12,767 nucleotides of DNA from JAFGPJ01 sp964439135 (GTDB lineage: Bacteria > Planctomycetota > Phycisphaerae > Sedimentisphaerales > Anaerobacaceae). The position numbers and the translations under genes are program-made. The notes below the pieces were generated by a model. That model was not told the DNA's origin. It saw nothing but the letters and a program-made list of their open reading frames with translations, and searched no databases. This document shows positions 1-6,010 of this stretch, one piece after another; the stretch's first letter is position 1; each line of letters opens with the position of its first letter. Where the stretch lies: contig CAYTNN010000140.1 in NCBI GenBank assembly GCA_964439135.1, positions 1 through 12,767 of the forward strand. Reading direction: 5' to 3'.

Positions 1-97
1 TAGCAGGGTTATCCCGTGTTGGCAGCTTTTGGCTATAATTTACTTACTCTTAATCTTAATTACCTTTACCATTGCACAAAATCAAAAGTCCCATTCC

Positions 98-2071
98 TTA
101 TAACTCCGGAACAATTGTATAAGTGTCTTTGTCAAGATCGATCAATACTTTTGTGCCATCTGCAAAAATTGTCTGCTGCTGCCGATACTTATCATCCAGA
201 AATTCATGGTTGGTCATTTCTATCAGAGCAAGCCTTTTATTGAGATTACACATAGTCCGAACTCGCTGCAATTCCGTTTCAGCGGGCGTAATTGATAAAT
301 ACGGCAGGCCGGCATGGGCCAGACCATGTAAATAACCTGAGTCATTCTCCGGGATGCCCCATGCTCCTTTTCCAAGCGACCAGGGAATAAAGATTGAATC
401 ATGATAAACCAGACTGAAGAGGGGAACGGGTATGCCCATCGCCGGCCCATGGCCGGGATTGGGATTCAAGGCAAACGGCGCATGATGAACTAAATCCAGG
501 TGAGGGATCGCCCAATCGGCGGGTTCTTCGGAACTGACTACTCCAACCTGAGTGCGGATAAAATCAAAACAGTCTCCTCTGTATTGAAGACACTGTTTTC
601 GTGTCACAGGGTGCTCCGGATTGTAGCACTCATCCGGCGGGACAACGGCAAAAACATCCAGATATGCACCTCTGACTTTGACATTATTATTAAGAATAGA
701 ACGGTAGTTCTTAGTTACATGCCCGAGAGCCAAACTGGAACATAGAATTGATTGTTTGCCTCCATACCAGGTGCTGCCGTAATACCTGTGGCCATCTTCC
801 TGTATGATCGTATGGTCTTCATTGTATGACTTGGCATCAAGGTAATAATCACGGTATTGGTCATGGAGGGCAAATACATAGCCCAGATCGTCACAAGCCT
901 GAGCAAGAGCACGAAGACCTTCCCATCCACCGGCCTCGGGGCTCGGAGGTAAAATGTCAGGATGCAGATTGTCATATCCCCGAAATCCCCAGCCATCTAA
1001 GTGAACATAGGCCTGGTTGACCCCCCTCTTTTCCAGGGCACGTAATTGTTCTGCTCTCTTGTCAAACCTGACATAATAATGATTCTTTTCAGGCTCCTTC
1101 TTGTTGTAATAGCTGGACTCCGGCTGGATGTGTATGAGAATATTCGTATGAATTACCGGAGAGCCGATCAAACGCTTTACAATTGGATTACGGGCAATTT
1201 TCTCATTTAACGAAACGAAAGATCCATTTTCAATGACATAACGCCGATACCGTTTGGCAAGCGTTACATAGTTGCCTTTACGAAAGAAACACAATCTGGC
1301 CCGCCTCGGATATGAAAGTTTTCCCAGAGAATGCGCCCAGCGAGAACCAACCCGTGTAGGTCCGCCTGCAGGATGTGAAAAGTGGCAGCCGCCATCGGCG
1401 GGCGTCTCAAGAATAACCATTGCTGCAGAATCACCTTTCTGGTGACCCCACCAGGGCATGTAGAGACCGCGTCCGTAAGAGATTGTGTCATAAAGCCAAA
1501 CGCGCTGCGACCATTCCTTTGGCAGCAACATTCCCTGCATGAAAGGGACAACTGTGAAATCGAAACTTGCCTTTTCAAAGGGGGCCGGCCATAAACATTG
1601 TTTAACAGCAGCGGCATCTTCCTGAGCAACCAGTTCGCAAACGAGATCTTCGCTGGGAGCCTGAAGGCATATATTGAGCTGTAAGCGAATTTCCAGCAGC
1701 TCGTCTTCATGGAGGTAGTCATTCAACTGGATTTTTATTCCAGACTTGAATCCTGTTTCATAAGGTTCTATTTTAATTTGCTTCGCATCTTTAAGACACA
1801 AAGGGATGTTCCGGCCGCTATGTTCAATAGTCAGATCTCCTTGTGTTGAACCCTCTATGTTCCATGAAATGTCCTTGTCCCTGACTTGCATCGCAAGGGT
1901 ATTTGAGTCAACTACTACTGTGAGACGTTCCCCCTGGATGATCCACTGAGACGCATCTTGCTTTACATTGACCTTTGGATTGCCCCATTCGAGTTGCGCA
2001 AGCTTTCCTGAACAGACATAATCCCAGAAGAGTATCATGCAAATCAATAACAGGTATGTTTTACGAGTCAT
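98..2071 (-). CDS. Secreted glycoside hydrolase, DUF5696/GH101/GH129-like TIM barrel
   Basis: Predicted exported enzyme of 657 residues that probably hydrolyses a glycoside in the periplasm or outside the cell; substrate unknown. Residues 1-22 form a signal peptide (basic MTRK, then a hydrophobic stretch). Residues about 25-290 look all-beta, as in the beta-sandwich that precedes the barrel in GH101/DUF5696-type enzymes. Residues about 300-600 carry barrel-like segments: YVHLDGWG (355-362), FALHDQYRDYY (400-410), GAYLDVF (468-474), SSEEPADW (513-520) and IPWSLGKGAW (562-571). D472 at a strand end is a candidate nucleophile and E515 or E516 a candidate acid/base, by analogy with those families. 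A short beta tail (634-657) ends the protein. The start is supported by GAGAGGAG at 2083-2090, about 11 bases upstream. It stands alone on this strand. Hydrolase fold fairly sure; exact family uncertain, from recognition rather than a search. Confidence 0.72.
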   Translation of the reverse strand: MTRKTYLLLICMILFWDYVCSGKLAQLEWGNPKVNVKQDASQWIIQGERLTVVVDSNTLAMQVRDKDISWNIEGSTQGDLTIEHSGRNIPLCLKDAKQIKIEPYETGFKSGIKIQLNDYLHEDELLEIRLQLNICLQAPSEDLVCELVAQEDAAAVKQCLWPAPFEKASFDFTVVPFMQGMLLPKEWSQRVWLYDTISYGRGLYMPWWGHQKGDSAAMVILETPADGGCHFSHPAGGPTRVGSRWAHSLGKLSYPRRARLCFFRKGNYVTLAKRYRRYVIENGSFVSLNEKIARNPIVKRLIGSPVIHTNILIHIQPESSYYNKKEPEKNHYYVRFDKRAEQLRALEKRGVNQAYVHLDGWGFRGYDNLHPDILPPSPEAGGWEGLRALAQACDDLGYVFALHDQYRDYYLDAKSYNEDHTIIQEDGHRYYGSTWYGGKQSILCSSLALGHVTKNYRSILNNNVKVRGAYLDVFAVVPPDECYNPEHPVTRKQCLQYRGDCFDFIRTQVGVVSSEEPADWAIPHLDLVHHAPFALNPNPGHGPAMGIPVPLFSLVYHDSIFIPWSLGKGAWGIPENDSGYLHGLAHAGLPYLSITPAETELQRVRTMCNLNKRLALIEMTNHEFLDDKYRQQQTIFADGTKVLIDLDKDTYTIVPEL

Positions 2072-2143
2072 AAGTTAGTCAACTCCTCTCAAACTTAAAC
2101 AGAACGCCTTTTGATACTATAAACGACTTCTAAGCTTCCAATC

Positions 2144-2171
2144 AATCTAACAGAGATTGTGACGTTGTCAA
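2144..2171 (-). promoter_or_regulatory. Candidate sigma70-like promoter for the glycoside hydrolase
   Basis: On the minus strand a perfect TTGACA (2171-2166) is followed after 16 bases by TAGATT (2149-2144, four of six matches to TATAAT). Transcription would start near 2137, giving a leader of about 65 bases before the ATG at 2071. A second, weaker option closer to the gene is TTGATT (2145-2140) with TATAGT (2121-2116), 18 bases apart. The assembly gap begins only 38 bases upstream, so further control sites cannot be seen. Confidence 0.4.
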
Positions 2172-2208
2172 GCAGAGTATTCTTTTGTCTGTTCATTGAG
2201 AAAATGGC

Positions 2209-2308
2209 NNNNNNNNNNNNNNNNNNNNNNNNNNNNNNNNNNNNNNNNNNNNNNNNNNNNNNNNNNNNNNNNNNNNNNNNNNNNNNNNNNNNNNNNNNNN
2301 NNNNNNNN
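2209..2308. other. Assembly gap (100 N)
   Basis: Exactly one hundred consecutive N bases, the usual placeholder for a scaffold join of unknown size. It removes the 5' end of the M48 protease gene and everything between it and the hydrolase promoter. Adjacency, distance and relative orientation across this point should not be trusted. Confidence 0.98.
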
Positions 2309-2310
2309 AC

Positions 2311-2877
2311 CAGATGTTAAATGAAATAGGCAATCGTCTTGCCGCCCGCGTCGCCAACAAGTCTCGAAGATTCAGTTTTGAAACTGTCAAAGGCCCCGAG
2401 CCCAATGCCTTTGCCCTGCCGGGAGGTTTCATCTTTGTGACCCAATCGCTGATTGAACTGTGCCGGTACGATCAGAATGAGATTGCATGCATCCTGGGAC
2501 ATGAGATGGCTCACACTATCCGGGGACACGCAATGAACCGTATCGTCAGCAATTCGGCAATTGCCGTAGCATCCCGGGCAGCACCGATTCGCGGGGTCCT
2601 TTCAGGCTGGCTGCGCAAGGTCGGTGTGCAATTCCTCGAGAGCGCTTATTCAAAGGATCTGGAATCAGAAGCGGACCGGCTCGGAGTGCGTCTGGTTGCC
2701 GCGGCAGGTTATGAACCAGCCGCCTGCATACAATTATTCTCACGCTTAGCAGAACTGAACTCGCCTCCGAGCCAATTTGATCTCGGCAGTTATTTTTCCT
2801 CGCACCCGCCTTTTAATGTCCGTATCGAAAATATCAAGCATCAACTGCGCAAGTATCAGCAACAAGCTCATCCATAG
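2311..2877 (+). CDS. M48 family zinc metalloprotease, 5' end lost in assembly gap
   Basis: C-terminal 188 residues of an M48 (BepA/LoiP/YggG-like) metallopeptidase; such proteins act in the periplasm or envelope on misfolded or outer-membrane proteins. Counting from the first visible Met (2314), the core is intact: FALPGGFIFV (33-42) is the strand before the active site, HEMAH (63-67) supplies two zinc-binding His and the catalytic Glu, and ESEAD (117-121) supplies the third ligand E117 with D121 four residues later. The closing SHPPFNVRI (163-171) is the typical SHPP element of bacterial M48 enzymes. The frame is open from the first base after the gap, and the Met at 2314 lies inside the domain, so it is not the real start. 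The missing part should carry the signal peptide or lipobox. The stop codon lies inside the 3' end of the convergent GGDEF/HD-GYP gene (44-base overlap). No TPR repeats follow, unlike BepA. Confidence 0.9.
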   Translation, partial: QMLNEIGNRLAARVANKSRRFSFETVKGPEPNAFALPGGFIFVTQSLIELCRYDQNEIACILGHEMAHTIRGHAMNRIVSNSAIAVASRAAPIRGVLSGWLRKVGVQFLESAYSKDLESEADRLGVRLVAAAGYEPAACIQLFSRLAELNSPPSQFDLGSYFSSHPPFNVRIENIKHQLRKYQQQAHP

Positions 2878-4978
2878 ATCTACCGTCGAGGCGCTTTTGT
2901 GAATCCAGCAAATCTTTCGGCGTAAGTTGATCCACGTTACCGAACTTGTTTTGAATCTTCCGGACCCACAAGGTCAACGCTTTAACAGCTTCGGGATCGA
3001 AATCGTATCCGGATGAATCGGTTAATATCCCGATCGCTTCGGCAACAGACCGCGAATTATGATACGATCGATCTGAAATAAGTGCATCAAACGTATCAGC
3101 TACAGCTAAAATGCGAGCACCAATTGGTATAGAAGTATTCAAAAGACCATCCGGATATCCCTGGCCGTTCCATTTCTCATGATGGGCTCGAACAATTTTA
3201 ACCTCTTGTTCAAGAAAGCTCATTTTGTCAAGTATGCGTACAGCAATAAGCGGATGCTGCTCAATGATCTTGCGCTCACGGGGCGTTAACCTTCCCGGTT
3301 TGGATAGAATTGCATCAGGAATCCCGATATTTCCGATATCGTGAATCATAGCAGCACGGCTAAGAACATCTAACTGTTTGGGGGGGATTTTCATCATCCC
3401 GGCAATAGCGACGGCATAATGCATCACGCTTTCGGAATGTTTTTTCGCATAAGGATCTTTGGCCTCAAGAGCCTGGACCAATCCCCAGATGCTCTGCATA
3501 AACATCTTCTCCGCCTGCTCCGACAGGCCTGCGACACGTCTTTTAAGCTTCTTAATCTTTTCAAACTCAATGTCACCGGCTTTGAGAACCTTTGACATTT
3601 TTTCATTCCAGAGCTTGGCACAATTCCGGCCGGCGCTCTTGGCTTCGTACAGAGCCAGGTCAGCCCTGCGAATCACGTTGCTGGAAGAGTCGCTGAAATC
3701 GGGCAAACTTTGGGCAACCCCGCAACTGATCGTCATCGAGACGTTTTCCTGAACCTCTATTTGCTGGACTTTCGCTCGAATCCTCTCTATGAATGTCAGA
3801 GCATCGCTCGCTTCGGTTTCAGGCATCAGGACGACAAACTCGTCACCTCCATAGCGGGCGAGTATATCCGGGATCCTCTTCTGGTTTTTCATGCATTCGG
3901 CAAATTTTTTGAGGGCATCGTCACCTGTGGCATGGCCAAATACATCATTAATAGTTTTAAAATTATCGAGGTCGATGATGGCTACCGAGAATGGACGCTT
4001 GTACCTTATGGCACGGGCACATTCCGCTTCGAGCTTGTCCTCGAGAAGTCTCCTTGAGCCGACGCCCGTGAGCGCATCGGTCTGAGACGTTAGCCTCGCC
4101 TGATGATAGAGACTCGCGTTGGTCAGATGAGATGTCAGAATTTCCCGCGTGAGTTTCGCCTTATAAGAAGTCAGCTCCCTGTTGACTATGCCGCCATGAG
4201 CCAGTCCGCACATGCACAAATAGCCGGACAACTGCTCTTTTGTGTTTTCTTTAAGACCCAGGATCGACAGCGGAATCACCATGCGGGGTCCTTGCGCACC
4301 GGCCATCCGACACTCATTCGGAACACTGTCATGATAAAATCCGCTTTCACCCAATAATTCGTCGCCTTCGACCGGAGATTTGAGGTGTTCTTTGCTGCAT
4401 AAACAATCGGTGTCGCTTACCACAATCGGGGGCTTGTCACTATCCTCGTGAGAACCGGATGAGGTACCCCAAAGACACAGCAGACACCGGGTGGCCTGAA
4501 AAAGCCTGGGCACTTCTTCGGTGACCGTATTGGCTGCTTCACTTAGCTCTATGCTCTTAAGGCAATTGGCAAGCATCGCAACATCTTCAGCCGCCGCTCT
4601 GTCTTCGAGAAGTTGTTGTCCCATCAAATCACGAACCGAGAGGATTTCGACAACCACGCCGTTGTCAATTACGGGAAGATGACGAATATGATGAGCGGCC
4701 ATAATCTCCCTCGCCCGACCGGCGGGAGTCCCAATAGAGCAGGAAACAACGTGCGGAGTCATAATCTCCGAGATTGTGGTCTTTTCAAGGTCCATCGAAG
4801 ATGCAACTGCCCGACTGACGACGTCACGCTCTGTCACAATACCTGCATATTTCCCATTACGATCATTAACGATCAGACAGCCAATGCGGTTTCCGGACAT
4901 AATGTCCACGGCCGACTTGACCGTGGTCTCGCGAGTGACAGCTACAATTGATACAGGGCGCTCGATAATTTCTTCCAT
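2834..4978 (-). CDS. CBS-GAF-GGDEF-HD-GYP cyclic-di-GMP signalling enzyme
   Basis: Predicted cytosolic protein of 714 residues with modules for both making and breaking c-di-GMP. Residues 5-125 are a pair of CBS domains (GIVTERDVVSRAV near 46-58, LPVIDNGVV near 101-109), which usually bind adenine nucleotides. Residues about 135-295 look like a GAF sensor with many cysteines. Residues about 297-458 are GGDEF: DLDNFKTINDVFGH (336-349), intact GGDEF (377-381), and an RxxD inhibition site (RIPD, 368-371) five residues before it. A charged linker (465-490) leads to HD-GYP (about 500-670), with HDIGN (546-550), HHEKWNGQGYP (599-609) and DTFDAL (628-633). No membrane segment or signal peptide is seen. 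An upstream in-frame ATG at 5047 would add 23 unlike residues. The ATG at 4978 is preferred because AAAGGA lies seven bases before it and the CBS domain begins directly after. Whether both catalytic halves are active cannot be told from sequence. Confidence 0.93.
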   Translation of the reverse strand: MEEIIERPVSIVAVTRETTVKSAVDIMSGNRIGCLIVNDRNGKYAGIVTERDVVSRAVASSMDLEKTTISEIMTPHVVSCSIGTPAGRAREIMAAHHIRHLPVIDNGVVVEILSVRDLMGQQLLEDRAAAEDVAMLANCLKSIELSEAANTVTEEVPRLFQATRCLLCLWGTSSGSHEDSDKPPIVVSDTDCLCSKEHLKSPVEGDELLGESGFYHDSVPNECRMAGAQGPRMVIPLSILGLKENTKEQLSGYLCMCGLAHGGIVNRELTSYKAKLTREILTSHLTNASLYHQARLTSQTDALTGVGSRRLLEDKLEAECARAIRYKRPFSVAIIDLDNFKTINDVFGHATGDDALKKFAECMKNQKRIPDILARYGGDEFVVLMPETEASDALTFIERIRAKVQQIEVQENVSMTISCGVAQSLPDFSDSSSNVIRRADLALYEAKSAGRNCAKLWNEKMSKVLKAGDIEFEKIKKLKRRVAGLSEQAEKMFMQSIWGLVQALEAKDPYAKKHSESVMHYAVAIAGMMKIPPKQLDVLSRAAMIHDIGNIGIPDAILSKPGRLTPRERKIIEQHPLIAVRILDKMSFLEQEVKIVRAHHEKWNGQGYPDGLLNTSIPIGARILAVADTFDALISDRSYHNSRSVAEAIGILTDSSGYDFDPEAVKALTLWVRKIQNKFGNVDQLTPKDLLDSQKRLDGRSMDELVADTCAVDA

Positions 4979-4985
4979 ATTCCGG

Positions 4986-4991
4986 TCCTTT
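4986..4991 (-). promoter_or_regulatory. Ribosome binding site deciding the start of the GGDEF/HD-GYP gene
   Basis: Minus-strand AAAGGA ends seven bases before the ATG at 4978, within the sequence AAAGGACCGG. Nothing comparable precedes the alternative ATG at 5047. The same AAAGGACCGG string precedes the second CotH gene at 10573, so it appears to be a typical ribosome binding site for this genome. Confidence 0.65.
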
Positions 4992-5219
4992 ACATGATTT
5001 GTCAATCGTTTCGAGCCCTCCAGCCCCAAACATCCATTAAAACTCATCAGAAGAAAGTATCGGCATTAATCATCGGTCACTTCTGGAATTTCTGTGACAC
5101 TCAAGGCAATCAAAGAGTTTCGGCAAAGATCGCTGCCGGTTCTGAGGCTGCCGCCGGGTGCTGCAAAATGTTTCAGTCGATATTTGTCTTTAAGTCATCA
5201 CAAGGCGATGTCGATATTG

Positions 5220-5247
5220 TTGCTATGGAACATCAGGGTCCTATAAT
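5220..5247 (+). promoter_or_regulatory. Candidate promoter for the GspE-N-like gene
   Basis: TTGCTA (5220-5225, four of six matches to TTGACA) and a perfect TATAAT (5242-5247) are 16 bases apart. Transcription would start near 5254, leaving a leader of roughly 78 bases before the ATG at 5332. The leader shows no strong Shine-Dalgarno sequence next to the start codon. Confidence 0.4.
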
Positions 5248-5331
5248 TACAGCGATTAACCGGTAGATTGGCAACCAAAAGGTTCTCCATGCCGGTCTTG
5301 ACAAGCACACGAAGAGCGGACAGCCTCTGAA

Positions 5332-5781
5332 ATGAGTATTCTTCGGGAAGAAAATTTTCTCGACGAAGATCAGATCACCAGGGTGATTGCGGCCGGGAAT
5401 GAGATAGAATTCATTGACCTTTCGGCCGATTTGGTTGATCCGATCGCCGCTCATATGGTGATATCAGAATGTGCGAATCAGCACAACGTGATTCCGGTGA
5501 CCACAGCCGATAACAAGCTGCGGATCGCGATGAGCGAGCCGATTCCTGACGATGCCATGTCCAAATACAAGGAAATACGGGACATGTCGATGCTCTCATC
5601 GAAAAATCACAGGGAGGCCACCAAGAAGGAATTGCTGGAGACGATCAAAAAGCTGCAGAACGAAAAGAATCCGGAAGCCCCCGAAGAACTGTTTTCAAAT
5701 CTGACCTCGCTGGAAAAGATTCTTAGCGAGGAAATGCAGGAAACTCTGGATTCGTCGGAAAAAGTTCTGGCAGGCAACTGA
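5332..5781 (+). CDS. Free-standing GspE/PilB N-terminal (T2SSE_N / MshEN-like) domain protein
   Basis: Small acidic protein of 149 residues, no signal peptide or membrane segment, so probably cytosolic. Residues about 3-107 resemble the N-terminal domain of type II secretion and type IV pilus ATPases: FLDEDQITRVIAAG (9-22), EFIDLSADLVDP (26-37), NVIPV (52-56) and KLRIAMSEP (62-70) follow the order of that fold. A GspE would continue into an ATPase; here no Walker motif exists and the protein ends in a charged helical tail (97-149). Compared with a full MshEN domain, the first of the two c-di-GMP-binding motifs is missing and the second lacks the expected Arg-Leu-Gly, so nucleotide binding is doubtful. 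The start is the only ATG after an in-frame stop at 5299-5301; its ribosome binding site is weak. It lies divergent to a c-di-GMP enzyme. It may be an adaptor or a decayed ATPase fragment; domain likeness is moderately sure, role unknown. Confidence 0.65.
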   Translation: MSILREENFLDEDQITRVIAAGNEIEFIDLSADLVDPIAAHMVISECANQHNVIPVTTADNKLRIAMSEPIPDDAMSKYKEIRDMSMLSSKNHREATKKELLETIKKLQNEKNPEAPEELFSNLTSLEKILSEEMQETLDSSEKVLAGN

Positions 5782-5907
5782 AAATACCATTGCCACACCA
5801 GGTTAAAAACTACACCAATAAATTTCAAATCCAACAAGTATTCCCATCAGCAATATCCCTGAGCAGCATCAATTAAACCGGATCGGCTGTAGAAAAATAA
5901 ATAAACA

Positions 5908-5937
5908 TTGACTTAACCATTCTCTGTATGTTAAGAT
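5908..5937 (+). promoter_or_regulatory. Sigma70-like promoter of the CotH/LTD gene pair
   Basis: TTGACT (5908-5913, five of six matches) and TAAGAT (5932-5937) are separated by 18 bases inside an A/T-rich stretch. A transcript would start near 5943, about 68 bases before the preferred start codon at 6011. It is the best promoter match in front of the two large plus-strand genes. No promoter of similar quality was seen between them, which fits co-transcription. Confidence 0.5.
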
Positions 5938-5995
5938 AAGCGAAGATAAGAAGTTATAAGGATTAAACCACTGTCAGTAGCACAAGCCATTTATG

Positions 5996-6003
5996 AGGAA
6001 GGG
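5996..6003 (+). promoter_or_regulatory. Ribosome binding site choosing ATG 6011 over ATG 5993
   Basis: AGGAAGGG lies seven bases before the ATG at 6011. It falls inside the codons of the earlier in-frame ATG at 5993, which itself has no ribosome binding site. The product from 6011 begins MLRCIKSS, closely matching MLRYMKIS of the next gene, which independently supports 6011. Confidence 0.7.
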
Positions 6004-6010
6004 AAAAAAG

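Larger units (their letters stand above)
4979..5331. other. Divergent intergenic region
   Basis: About 350 bases between the GGDEF/HD-GYP gene and the GspE-N-like gene, which point away from each other. A frame is open on the plus strand at 4994-5266, but its product is compositionally ordinary, resembles no family I know and has no convincing ribosome binding site, so no gene is called. A plausible forward promoter lies at 5220-5247. No clear -35/-10 pair was found for the minus-strand gene. Confidence 0.5.

Noticed and set aside
1..97. Searched for a terminator downstream of the glycosidase
   Set aside because: No stem-loop followed by a T run was found on the minus strand in these 97 bases; nothing else is recognisable there.
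1996..2014. Possible lipoprotein signal (Cys20) in the glycosidase
   Set aside because: The residues before the cysteine are D-Y-V, which do not fit a lipobox; an ordinary secretory signal is more likely.
2193..2432. Minus-strand open frame running through the N stretch
   Set aside because: It exists only because N codons are read as unknown residues; it is antisense to the M48 protease.
4979..5047. Upstream ATG at 5047 for the GGDEF/HD-GYP gene
   Set aside because: No ribosome binding site, and the added 23 residues do not belong to the CBS domain; ATG 4978 has AAAGGA at good distance.
4994..5266. Plus-strand open frame of 90 codons in the divergent intergenic region
   Set aside because: Ordinary, low-information protein with no known motif, no clear ribosome binding site, and overlap with the start region of the GGDEF/HD-GYP gene.
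5298..5303. Perfect TTGACA just before the GspE-N-like gene
   Set aside because: No -10 element occurs at a usable distance (the 5321-5326 position reads CAGCCT), and transcription would start inside the gene.
5782..5907. Searched for a terminator after the GspE-N-like gene
   Set aside because: Only a three-base-pair CCG-GAT-CGG palindrome near 5878 was seen, too short to call; the stretch otherwise holds nothing recognisable before the promoter at 5908.
5993..6010. Earlier start codon for the first CotH protein (six extra residues MRKGKK)
   Set aside because: The strong AGGAAGGG lies within these codons and points to ATG 6011; the neighbour gene begins with the equivalent of the 6011 start.
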